Positions 1 through 10,310 of a stretch of 64,000 nucleotides of DNA are shown in pieces. The stretch comes from Puccinia triticina (Eukaryota > Basidiomycota > Pucciniomycetes > Pucciniales > Pucciniaceae). Position 1 is the first letter of the stretch. The number at the start of each line of letters is the position of its first letter. The notes under the pieces were generated by a model. That model was given only the letters and a program-made list of their open reading frames with translations, did no database searches and was not told the origin of the DNA. Where the stretch lies: positions 930,001-994,000 of the forward strand of contig NC_070568.1 in NCBI RefSeq assembly GCF_026914185.1, in the 5' to 3' direction. Both the position numbers and the translations under genes were made by a program.

Positions 1-80
1 GTAAGTTCCTCCCATAGTTGCACCTCCGAGGGTCTCTCTGCACGTCGTAAAAACCCTACTCTAGCCACACTCGTGAGCCG
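1..80 (+). repeat. Repeat unit flanking gypsy pol (copy 1)
   Basis: This stretch begins GTAAGTTCCTCCC and ends near GTGAGCCG. A diverged copy lies just after the pol frame (3249-3330) and a third near 27898-27975. A pyrimidine tract ending in CAG follows (to about 109), so the segment could be an intron or a non-coding spacer of the retroelement. It may be cut by the window edge. Confidence 0.5.
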
Positions 81-3000
81 CAAATCTCCTTTTGGTTTTT
101 CGTTCTCAGAGAAAGCGGTGTTTGAAAATGGCGCGGAGCATCGGACTTGGCGTTTACTCGAGTATGGCCTCAATCACGGCGCGCAGTCAGCTCTTGTGGA
201 TGCGTGGAGGGAAGGCTCTTTTCTGTCCTTTGCCGCCAAATACAAGCCTGTGGCTCGGAAAGTCAAGCCGGTGAATTGACCCATGCCGCAAAACCTAAAT
301 CCTCCGCTTCAGCGCCCTCCTTTGTCTTGCGATCCGTACCAGGAACTGCCTCGCTCGTTGGCGGGACCTTTTGTTCCCAAAGGAAGAGTTACGGCGGAGC
401 GGCTCTCTGTCGTCAATTTCGGGCCCAAGGGTTGGTTGTACCCGGACAAGCTGAACCTCATCAAGAATGTTCTTGCGGAGCGCAATATGGCCATTGCTTT
501 CACCAAAGGGGAGCGAGGGTTGCTGAAGGAGTCTTACGGGCTCCCGTACATCATTCCGGTTATCGAGCACGAGCCTTGGCAGAAGCGCAAGATCCCCATC
601 CCGGCCGCGAAGCTCGACGAGTATACCAAGCTGATTCAAGAGCGAGTCAAGACCGGCCTATATGAGCAATCGACATCTTCTTACTCAAGCCCGGTATTCT
701 GCATCCTCAAGAGCAATGGCAAACTGCGCATCGTCCACGATCTTCAACCATTGAACAAGGTTACCGTTAAGGACGCCGGTGTTCCCCCGGCTACCGAAGA
801 GTTTGTAGAGTCTTTTTCTGGTCGGGCATGCTACGGGCTTGGCGACATCATGGGCGGCTACGACGAGCGCGCGCTGGACCCTATTTCTCGCCCTCTCACG
901 ACCTTTGACACCCCTCTCGGCCGATTCCAGCTCACACGTCTCCCTCAAGGAGCCACCAACTCTGTTGCCGTCTACCAGGCGCAGATGTTGTGGATTTTGC
1001 AGGAAGAGATCCCCGATCACGCGGGTATCTTCATCGACGATGGGGGCATAAAAGGCCCCGCCTCTGACTACGACAACGAGTTGCTCTTTTGGCATCCCGG
1101 CATCCGGCGGTTCATTTGGGAATACGCCGAGACATTGGAGCGAATTCTGTTCCGAATCGAGGAGTCAGGCTTGACGGTGTCCGCATCAAAACTGGCCGCC
1201 TGTGTCCCCGCGCTGGAGATAGTCGGACATGTAGTGTGTAAGGAGGGTTGGAGGATGGCGAAGAGTAAGGTCAATAAGATACTCTCGTGGCCAACTCCGA
1301 AAGACGCGACGGAGGTGCGCGGGTTCTTGGGGGTGGTAGTGTATGTCTGCCTTTTCATCCCGTCCTTGTCCCAAATCTGTCTACCGCTTCGACGTCTGAC
1401 GCGTAAAGACGCGGATTTTGTTTGGACTGCGGACTGCAAGGAGGCTTTCGAGACCTTGAAGACAATAGTGGGAAAGGATATTGTGTTGGCGAAGATCGAC
1501 TACGGGCCAGAAGCAGGGTTGATTAAGCTTGCCGTGGATTCGAGTTCTCATGCTGCGGGAGCCGTGCTCACACAGGCGGATTCGGAGGGCCGGGATCGAC
1601 CTGCCTTGTATGAATCTCTTCTGTTTTCGGACGTGGAGTCGCGCTATTCTCAACCCAAGCTGGAGCTCTGCGGGGTGGCTAGGATACTAAAAAAGCTACA
1701 GACGGTCCTGTGGGGTCAGCACTTCGAGCTCCAGGTCGATGCGCAGTCACTCATTCAAATGATTGACGCGCCGAGTTTGCCGAACGCGCCCATGACCCGT
1801 TGGGTCGCCTTCATCCAGCTTTTTGCCTTCTACATCGTCCATCGGCCCGGCAAGGCGTTCACATTGCCCGATAGTCTCTCTAGGCGCCCTCAAGGGGACG
1901 CGGACTCAGATCCACCTCTTTCTGACTTTGACAAAGACACGCCGCACGTTCGACCTCGGCAAGCGTATTCAGTCGGCTCCGACCAGTCTTATGACGGGTA
2001 TCAGGAAGGTTTCTGGCGGGAGCTGGAACAGTATCTCATGACGTTGGTTCGCCCGCCCGGCTTGAGCGCTAAGGAGTTTCAGGCGCTCAAGCGCAAATCC
2101 TCAGGTTTTTTTGTGCAGGCAAAACGGCTCATGAAACAATCCAGTCCGCTACCTCAGATTGTTGTTACCCTGTCTAGCAAGCAAGAGGAGATTTTGGAGA
2201 AACTACACAAGGATCTTGGCCACCGTGGCGTCGCAGAGACCTATCGCCGGATTGCGGATTGATTTTGGTGGCCGGGACTTAAACAGGCAGTCGCGCGTTG
2301 GTGTCAAAGCTGCGAAGCCTGTCAGAAGAGAGACGTACGGCGGCCTCTGGAGCCGCGTTACCCGACTGGAGAAGAAACCGTGTTCGGACGAGTATCAATG
2401 GACGCCGTTCACATCAAAGCGGGAGGTGCCAAGTATTTGATCATTGCTCGAGACGACTTTTCCGGTTGGGTGGAAGCGAAGTTTCTCAATAATCTCACCT
2501 CCGAGGCGGTCGCAGCTTTCCTCCAGGAAAACTGGACTATGCGCTACGGCCTGGCGCGCTCTTACTCAACAGATGGTGGCTCCGAATTCGGCGGGGCTCT
2601 AGCGGATATGCTGCGATCATTGCCGGGCCAGTATCAAGTCTCTACGCCCTACTACCCCGAAGGGCAGGGTATGGTTGAGCGGGGACACGGCCCTCTGAAA
2701 GCGGCGCTAATCAAGTTGGCGGGCGAGTCGGGCAAGAACTGTCGGAAGTTTCTGCCCTTGGTTTTGTTTGCCGATCGAATCTAAACTAAGCGCACGACGG
2801 GTTATTCCCCGTATGAGCTTGTTTTCGGACAGCGCGCGGCCTTGCCGATTGATTTGGACATCGAGTCCTACCTCGGCGTCGACTGGGAAGAAGTCCGCGA
2901 CACGGTGGATCTGTTGGTGGCGCGGTCTAAGCAGCTAGAGAGAAGTGAAGAAACTCCGGCGGTTGCGTACGAGCGCATGATGAAGGCGCGCGGTGAATCG

Positions 3001-3252
3001 GTACGCTACTGGGAAGACAAAAACTCAAGTCGATTCCGTGTTCCGCTCTCTGCGGGCGACCTTGTTCTGGCCTACAACCGATCCCTGGAAGTTCAGTGGG
3101 GGCAGCTATTTGCTCACAAATGGAACGGCCCCTACCGAGTCGTCAAGCAGATTCAAGGAGGGTCTTATGTTCTGTCTGAGCTCAAGCGCCGGTTTGCGGC
3201 GGATCAGGTCAAGCGGTACTTTCCGCGTGGGGGCATTGCTGACCAGAAGTAA
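73..3252 (+). pseudogene. Ty3/gypsy-type retrotransposon pol (RT, RNase H, integrase), broken
   Basis: One frame runs almost the whole length and is interrupted by TGA at 277, TGA at 2260 and TAA at 2782. In order it holds a pre-RT linker (KYKPVARKVKP near 240-270), a reverse transcriptase with the FIDD catalytic box at 1030-1041, an RNase H region (AVDSSSHAAG near 1534, then YSQPKLELCG), an integrase zinc finger (HKDLGH..., then CQSCEACQK after the stop) and an integrase core with SMDAV (about 2396), STDGGSEF (about 2567) and MVERGH (about 2671). The three stops mean no full polyprotein can be made. Family knowledge: this order RT-RNaseH-IN defines Ty3/gypsy elements. No chromodomain was seen after the core. 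The gag and 5' LTR are outside the window or lost. Confidence 0.9.
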
Positions 3253-3330
3253 GTCCCCCTCCTTAGTATGCACCTTAGGGTTTCTCTGCACTTTTTGTAA
3301 GCATTACGTTGCCACTTTGTGAGCCGCCTG
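3249..3330 (+). repeat. Repeat unit flanking gypsy pol (copy 2)
   Basis: It begins with GTAAGTCCCCCTCC overlapping the pol stop and shares ordered blocks with 1-80: TAGTATGCACC, GGGTTTCTCTGCAC and TTTGTGAGCCG. A pyrimidine-rich tract ending in TTTTCAG follows. Its presence on both sides of pol is described in the findings. Confidence 0.5.
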
Positions 3331-4375
3331 CGGGACCTTTGTTTGGGAGTTTTCTTTTCAGGTTTTTTTTTCTTTTCTTTCTTTGGCCTCGTGGAACATC
3401 GAAGGAGTCTGGGGACAGACTCCAAGTGGTGGGTGGATGTGGTGGCCTCTCCCGTGGCCAGCTAGTCAGGATCATCGCCGCTGCCGGGATTGTCATCAAG
3501 AGTCCAGTTTCAGTTTCAGTCCTCAAGTCTCAATAAACATCAAGATCCTCAAGACCCTCAAAAATTCATCCTCCCCCCATCTGTCCTCATCTTTCACCTC
3601 TCTTTTCCATACTCCTTCCTCCCCCTCTCCTTTTTCCTTCTCCCATCTTTCCATCCCCTTTTCTTCTCAGTCCCCATCACCTTTCAGTTTTCTTGGTCCT
3701 AACACAGCGCCTGCTGTGGGTTTATTTCTTTGTTTTGTGCTGGTTCTCTGCCTTCTGTTTTGGTTCCTTCTGTTTTGTTCTGAGTGTTTCTGCCTCCTCT
3801 TTCCTCTTTTCCTTCTTCTTTCCTTTGGTTCTTCTTCTTCTGTCTCCTCTCACTTTCATTTCCTTGTTTCTTTGTCTTGTGTTCTCTGTTTCCTGTTTCT
3901 CTTGTTTGTTGTGTGTGTGTGCGCGCGGAGCGCGCGGAGGATGTGATGAAATGTATGTGACATGTCACCCTGAGTCCAAGTTCAGCTCAAACTTGGATGA
4001 TGGGTGGCTATGGCATTCTGATCCCCAGAATACGGACCATCACAGAGCTTATAGATCATATCTTCAGAGTTTCAACTTACGGGCTCCGTCCGCCGATCGT
4101 CCTTTCATCCAGGATTCCAGATCCCCGTTCCTTCCCCTCTTTAAGATCACTTCTCATCCCATCAACCACAAAAACAACCGCCGCCGAGGATCCAAAACCC
4201 CGGCGAACCTCTCAAAACCACCCAACCAAGAAGCTATCCCAGATCCCCCCCCCATTTCAGCGCTCAATCCTCACGGACCACCCACCTCGAGGGCAGCCTA
4301 AACAGCAACCCATCCCCTCACACGACTGCCTCCGCTTGTACGGACAGGAGTCCCTCAGCGGCCATAAAGACCTAA
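3331..4375 (+). other. Non-coding 3' part of the gypsy element: pyrimidine tract and LTR-like DNA
   Basis: About 400 bases of C/T-rich sequence (3580-3930) lead into TGTGTGTGTGCGCGCGGAGC and a block starting near 3954 (GACATGTCACCCTGAGTCC...). That block matches the reverse complement of 8040-8115, so it is a dispersed repeat, probably LTR or LTR-adjacent DNA. The long open frames here are low-complexity by-products of the pyrimidine bias and I do not call them genes. Confidence 0.5.
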
Positions 4376-4800
4376 AAACCACTGTAGTGCAGCATAGTGG
4401 GCGCTTTTTTGAGCCCTGTGCACATAGTGTTAGCATAGGTTGGGCAGAATTGCGCTAACACTACACTAAAAGCTAGCTGAATTCAGCTATGTTACACCAC
4501 AATAATGCTATGGTTAGCATGGCTGGCCTACTGTTGCACTGTTAGATATTTAGCCCACCAAATCCTGTTCCCCTGGAGCTAAAATCCCTCACCCACAGGT
4601 TAAAAAGGAGGCCTCTTGCCAGCCATTTGTTCCCCATGATGGCAGTCCCCCCATCACACCATATCACTCCACATCACACTCAATTATATAATACCTACAA
4701 TTTCATATTACTACCCTTAAACGTGCCGTGAAAGTTTAACACATTTTTCCTGTCATCAATATAACAAGTGCCTAATGCCAGTACCCTGTCTTTGTTTCCA
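4376..4800 (+). mobile_element. LTR-like promoter segment (copy 1)
   Basis: Contains TGTTCCCCTGGAGCTAAAAT (about 4566-4585), an exact 20-base match to the reverse complement of DNA near 28430. CCCTCACCC and a TATA-like TTAAAAAGG at about 4600 follow. The same order of a GCTAAAAYCCCTCA motif followed by a TATA box occurs at 50423-50508 and, inverted, at 28408-28640. I read these as solo or partial LTRs of one family; ends are not defined. Confidence 0.5.
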
Positions 4801-5051
4801 GTCCTGGTTGAAGCATAGTGATCTCACACCCTTCACACCTTGAATGAGCCAAAAGAAAAGAAAAAAAGCAAACACTCTTGAAATTAATAACAAATACCTC
4901 ACCCAACCTCAGTTCAATTACCCCTCTTCACATCTTCATCACCAACACTCATTAACACTCTATACATCATGTTGGAAGTCAAAATTACCCTCTTAAGAGG
5001 AGCACTTTTGTACACTCACCAAAGATCAAAATGAATATTCATATTTTTTTT
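4801..5051. other. AT-rich intervening DNA
   Basis: No gene or defined repeat recognised. It leads directly into the left arm of the fold-back element. Confidence 0.4.
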
Positions 5052-6627
5052 CGGACTTACTTTGCGCACTGCAGAAAACTCTTCGCGCACTGTGGGGGTC
5101 GTCGTCTCGACGTCCAGCCCCCAGTGCGCGCTTCTGCCACAGCTCTTTGCGCACTGCATTTTCCGCCAAAAAAACGGCTTGCATTTCTTGAGATATTTTT
5201 TGATGAATCAATAGAATGGCTTTTTATGATCCCCCTAAAAAATAATCAAGTCATTTAGGGGTCTCCTTGAGCCTAGAGAAAATTGACATGAAAAAATCAT
5301 ATTTTAACGCAGCAGGGACCTGTAATACCGCTTCCTGTGCCCCAGTAGCCCCAAAAATTTCACAGTATCATGGTACATGTGCAAATTCATGACCTGATAA
5401 TTTTCAGAATTTTCACCAGCTTTCCTTTAGCCCAAATAGGTATTGCGTTTATTATTTTGCATATATGTATAACTTTTTTGTTACACACAACAAAGGCACA
5501 AAATTTTGAGAGCACAGAGAAACATGCTTCAAATTAATTCCCTGAAATTCCTAGCAATAGTGTGTCATTATAAAATGAGATATAAGGGGTGCGCAGCAGG
5601 CTTAGTAGGAAAATTACTGCTAACTGTATAGCTTTTTTGTTACACACCCAAACAGTCCCAAAATTTCATAAATGTTTTCATTTTGGATATTCTCCGCGCC
5701 ATAAATTTCTTGGCAATAGTGTGTCATGATAACATGAGATATAAGGGGTGCGCGGTGGGCTTAGTAGGAAAATGGCGGCTACATGTATATATTTTTTGTT
5801 ACACGCTGAAACAGTCTGAAATTTTCAGGAATGTTTCAATTTTGCATATTCTCCGCGCCATAAAGCTCTTAGAAATAGTGTGTCATTAAAACATGAGATA
5901 AGTTAGCAGTCATTTTCCAACTAAGCCCGCCGCACTACATCTCATGTTATCAGGACACACTATTGCCAAGAAATTTATGGCGCGGAGAATATCCACAATG
6001 AAAACATTTATGAAATTTTGGGACTGTTTGGGTGTGTAACAAAAAAGCTATACAGTTAGCAGTAATTTTCCTACTAAGCCTGCTGCGCACCCCTTATATC
6101 TCATTTTATAATGACACACTATTGCTAGGAATTTCAGGGAATTAATTTGAAGCATATTTCTCTGTGCTCTCAAAATTTTGTACCTTTGTTGTGTGTAACA
6201 AAAAAGTTATACATATACGCAAAATAATAAACACAATACCTATTTGGGCTAAAGGAAAGCTGGTGAAAATTCTGAAAATTATCAGGTCATGAATTTGCAC
6301 ATGTACCATGATACTGTGAAATTTTTGGGGCTACTGGGGCACAGGAAGCGGTATTACAGGTCCCTGCTGCGTTAAAATATGATTTTTTCATGTCAATTTT
6401 CTCTAGGCTCAAGGAGACCCCTAAATGACTTGATTATTTTTTAGGGGGATCATAAAAAGCCATTCTATTGATTCATCAAAAAATATCTCAAGAAATGCAA
6501 GCCGTTTTTTTGGCGGAAAATGCAGTGCGCAAAGAGCTGTGGCAGAAGCGCGCACTGGGGGCTGGACGTCGAGACGACGACCCCCACAGTGCGCGAAGAG
6601 TTTTCTGCAGTGCGCAAAGTAAGTCCG
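5052..6627. mobile_element. 1.58 kb fold-back element with ~730-bp inverted arms
   Basis: The left arm starts CGGACTTACTTTGCGCACTG and the right arm ends in its reverse complement. Arms of about 730 bp (5052-5783 and 5901-6627) are nearly identical around a short centre near 5840. The outer ends carry a nested hairpin of GCGCACTG repeats and GGGGGT...CCCCC. Each arm also holds tandem units of about 150 bp (see next entry). No transposase is encoded; the open frames on both strands are mirror images of the arms. Fold-back or long-TIR non-autonomous transposon is the likely class. No convincing target-site duplication was seen. Confidence 0.85.
5450..5895. repeat. Tandem ~150-bp units inside the fold-back arm
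   Basis: The blocks CTCCGCGCCATAAA, AATAGTGTGTCAT, ATGAGATATAAGGGGTGCGC, GGCTTAGTAGGAAAAT and TTTTTTGTTACAC recur in the same order about three times (near 5544, 5694 and 5849). A partial unit lies before them. Confidence 0.7.
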
Positions 6628-7689
6628 TTTGTTTTTTGTAAACCTGTGACAAGCATCCTTCATGAGTACAAACACAAGAAGCATTGTGATACTGTGTCAA
6701 ACAGTGACACAAGCTTCATCATTCCAAATCCAAACCAAGTGATCTTTGATCACTAAACTCTTGTTTAGTTCATAACTCTGATTTCATCAGACCAGTCAGA
6801 AAAGAAGCTAATTGCTTTTCACCTTTCACATATCAAACCACAAAACTGAGAAAAAATCAAAAGACCAAAGCAGCCAACTAACTGCAACTGGATTGTTGTG
6901 GAACTCCGTGTGAGAATTCCAGCTCAGGGGAGCGGGGCCATTCTCATAAATTGAGAAAGGTGCTGCAAACCAAACCAGCTGCAGAAAATGGTAAGCAAAC
7001 GCAAACCACTTCTGCAGTCCAAATCAGAAGCAGCGGGAGTTGTGAAACTAAAATCATCTTTTGATTTTTACAGTTCCAACAAACGTGAGCAGTCAGATTA
7101 GGCTCAAGGAAAATCCTGGCCCACGATCACTCATAGAGAGAATCACAGTTAGCGCCAAAGGTAAGCGACTGCAGAGAACTCAAGAGATGATAAGATAGAC
7201 ACTAACGTGCTATTATTCTTTAGGCAAAACTGTTGAGAACAATCAGACAGATAAACCCAATACCGCTCAAAGAGACGGTGAAACCATTGGTGAGTATTGT
7301 GTCCTCAGCCTCGTTGAGCAATAAAAAAAGACAGTAGCTGATGCAACAATGTTCTGTAATCAGACAGTGTTGCATCACTCCTAAGTCGTTTCGCGGAAGC
7401 TACATGAGGGAATTCCTAGGTCAAAAGACCAAATCACGTAAGGAGAGAAAAAAGGCGCAACCAAGAACTTATTGAAGAATAATGTTTTACTTTAAATAAG
7501 ATTGAGTGGCGCATCAAACTCAACCTTGTTCCTTAAAAGTCAAACTCTCAAATTCTCTTTATTTCTCAGTAGAGAGCGGCCCTTGTTCCTGCTCTTAGGT
7601 AGTTCTCTTTCTAGTTAGAATCTTTGTTTCTCATCAGTCTCAATAGTCTCAAAGTCTCAAAGAAGTTGTAGTACAAATCTGATAAAGAA
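6628..7689. other. No supported gene
   Basis: Scattered GTAAG and TTTAG signals (for example 6990, 7160, 7222) hint at short exons, but no open frame of useful length or recognisable domain could be joined. No clear repeat was found. Confidence 0.3.
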
Positions 7690-8580
7690 ATCTATCTTAG
7701 TTCTTTGGAGTTTTTCACTCCGGACAGTGCTGGGCCGTTGGCAGTTACTGGAAGGGAATGTGTGCTGATGCTCTGCCTTTGCAGTGGTCCGGAAAAGAGA
7801 GATGAGGAATCAAGATAGCAGAAGTTGGAGGTATTTTTTGACAGACAACGGGGGTTAGATTCCCGTTGGTGGTAGTTTTGTTGCATAAGAATGGGGTCCA
7901 GCAAAAAAGGGCCGGAAGATGTGATCTTAAGAGGATTCAGAAAGGAATTGAGGCCGCTGAGAGACTCAGAAAGCTCAGGAGCTGCGGGGCAGGATCAATA
8001 AAGTTAGAATCTGGATAGTTGAATCTTGATGAGTGATCTGAGAAGGTTCAGACAAATTCCCATACCACCTCATCATCTGAGTTTGGCATGAACTCAGACT
8101 CTGGGACTGTGACATGCTGCGGGACAGGTCATCATACACCCGCACGCCTCTGCGCGCACAATAACAACAACAAGAAGAAACAAAGAACAAAACCAAGGCG
8201 AAAAACAACAAAACTACACAAAACCAACCCATCACCTGCAACCCATCCAACGCGCACATATAAGAAAAGAAAAAAAGCAAACACGCAAAGAAAAATAAAA
8301 GGAAAAAAAAAAACACAGCCAGACAGAACCACAACCACACTGACGCGCCGCCGTGCGCGGTGAAAGAAGTCCTGAAACTTCTTGAGTCCTGCGGATGTGC
8401 TGCGTTGATTGATCTTGAGGAAGCACGTGTTGACTTCTTGATGACTGAGATTTGAATCTTTCTCCTTGCGCCAAGCCGCGCGCTGAATCCTGTAACCTTG
8501 GAAAAGCCTACGTGCCAAGAGCGCCACGGAAGAGATCTCCACATCATAAGTAGTTCATCGCTCTTTGCTTTCAGGCTGAG
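7690..8580 (-). repeat. Dispersed LTR-like repeat, inverted relative to 3.9-4.1 kb
   Basis: The reverse complement of 8040-8115 aligns with 3954-4030 through shared blocks such as ATGTCACcCtGAGTC, CAAACTyrGATGATG and GGTGG. On the reverse strand a pyrimidine-rich stretch follows, as it does before 3930 on the forward strand. The Lys/Thr-rich and Phe/Ser-rich frames here are low complexity. Probably a diverged LTR of the same retroelement family. Confidence 0.45.
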
Positions 8581-8807
8581 GAGAGGTTTCTTAACATCTC
8601 TTTCTTAAAAACAGCTCAACAAGTCTTGTGAACCGTATTAGCTTGCCAATTATTGCTAATTGCAAAATCAGTTCAGATTTGAACTTTACTCGATTCTAGT
8701 CAAACAACTACCATCATCAAGTAAAGTCTTTCTGCTTTAAACAAACTCACTGATAAGAAACCAACTCAGAATAAATTTGCTGAAAAAAAAAAACAATGAA
8801 TTATTTA

Positions 8808-9029
8808 GGCCCTGTTTGGCAGCGTGATTATTACGCAATAAATAATCTTGCCATGTCCCCCTACATTGTGTAAGACACTACTTTTCTGTCTGATCTTTTG
8901 GAAGTAAACTGCCAAGCCTTATGAGGGTTTACTTCCAAAAGATTATTCTAAAAAGACATATTTTACCATATGTAATGTAGCATGTTTCCTATTATTACGC
9001 TGTGTAACATGACACTGCCAAACAGGGCC
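8808..9029. mobile_element. Tourist/PIF-Harbinger-like MITE (222 bp)
   Basis: Terminal inverted repeats GGCCCTGTTTGGCAG and CTGCCAAACAGGGCC are flanked on both sides by TTA, a 3-bp duplication. An internal inverted pair (CATAAGG/AAGTAAAC blocks) is also present. TTA/TWA duplications with this terminus are typical of Tourist-type MITEs. A relative lies at 54395-54555. Confidence 0.85.
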
Positions 9030-9223
9030 TTATTAGAAAAGAAATGGATTGCTATTTGATCTCTTTCTCTTGATTACTACCTCATTTTATGATGATTGTA
9101 ATTGCTTTATAATAAAACATTTATAAGAAATAAATACTTCTGTTTTTATCAATCTTACACATAACAGATATCAATCACACAACTTGATTCTGAACCCACC
9201 AATCCTATCACACATTCAAAACT

Positions 9224-9350
9224 TACCCAGCTTAGCTTGCTGGGTCTTGTTATCAGGTAGTTAGAAGGGTAGAGCTTGCAGCTCCAGGCACCATCCCCTT
9301 CTCCATTCAGAAAAAGAGTTTCACAGCCGCTTTTGAGTCTTGAGCCAGTG
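9224..9350 (+). repeat. Dispersed ~125-bp repeat (copy 1)
   Basis: Shares ordered blocks with 51742-51867 in the same orientation: GCTTGSTGGGTCTTGTT, AGAAGGGYAGAGCTTGCA, CCATTCAG and CTTTTGAGTCTT. Probably a fragment of a retroelement or SINE; ends not defined. Confidence 0.6.
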
Positions 9351-10310
9351 ATAGCAGCAACTTGTAAATTTGGCCACGTGTCTGAGATCATGACTGTTCC
9401 CATGGGTTGGTATCAGTGCATAGTGAGAGCATGGAATTTGGCTACCTAAGGGCCAAAAGACCAAATTGCCTTGGCCCAATCTTCCAATTTCAAAAAGTGA
9501 ATTTGAAACTTTGTCTTGTAAGTTGTAGAAGGATGTATCAGAAGTTTCTCATGGTGCTATATCTTTGTGTGGTTGAATCTATCAATAACAAGTGGATTGC
9601 AGTGCATAAAATGTGAGGCTTGAGTCAATCTATTTCAAAAACAAACTAATGGACATAAAAAAAACCCCTAACTGGGGGTCCAGCCTTATAAGCCTAAACC
9701 AAAGGCTTGCTGGTGTGTGATGAGGTAGTTTCTGAGGTGTACTTCAATGGAATTGTTTTTTTTCTAGATTTGCCCGCTATTCTAAGAAACTTGGGAAGTT
9801 ACATAGATGTAACATAACTTCCCACTGTTACCATATAGCCCTAACATGTTATCTGGTAACAAGAGCCTTCAAACCTTAAGGTAACCTAACAGAGGGAGAT
9901 TTCCCCCCTTCAAAAAACATCGGGACAATTCACACAGATAACACTTACTACTGTGTTATCTGAGGAAGAAATGGCTCACACAGGAGAAAATTCCCATATT
10001 GTTATCTGTAGATTATCCCCCTGAAGCTGTGGGGGATAGTGTATATAAGCAAGCTGAATAAATGAGTGGAAAGGGAAGAAGAAAAGCTAGCAGAAGGCTT
10101 GCTGCTTATATTGTCCACTGCTCCCCCATTGTTTCTCTCAGACATAGCCAATAGCTATTGATCAGCCCAAGTTGGACGGTTTCGAGTGCCCCGGCCAGTG
10201 GGCATGTATGTGGAGTGCTGGGATTGGGATGAGTTGTTTTGTTCCCAGGCGGAAGCGAGGGAAGCGCGCATCCTCGGGCTTACCCTCCCACCACACGCTG
10301 CCACAGTGCC
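9351..10310. promoter_or_regulatory. Upstream region of the CLA4 gene, with a TATA-like box
   Basis: No coding signal. The motif TGTTATCTG recurs near 9848, 9957 and 10002 beside its inverse GATAACA. A TATATAAG box lies at 10042-10049, about 260 bases before the chosen CLA4 start. The part from about 9800 also resembles a solo LTR, so this may be retroelement-derived promoter DNA. That is inference. Confidence 0.4.

Noticed and set aside
3309..4458. Long open frames in the pyrimidine-rich tract, one Phe/Ser/Leu-rich and hydrophobic
   Set aside because: Low-complexity C/T bias gives open frames in several phases; no domain, no conserved start and no support from splice signals.
5031..6684. 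Matching 68-87 residue proteins on both strands near 5.1 and 6.5 kb
   Set aside because: They are the two arms of the fold-back element read in mirror image, with GC-hairpin content and no homologous protein features.
8088..8547. Lys/Thr/Arg-rich frame on plus and Phe-rich membrane-like frame on minus
   Set aside because: Mirror images of one purine-rich tract within a dispersed repeat; not coding.
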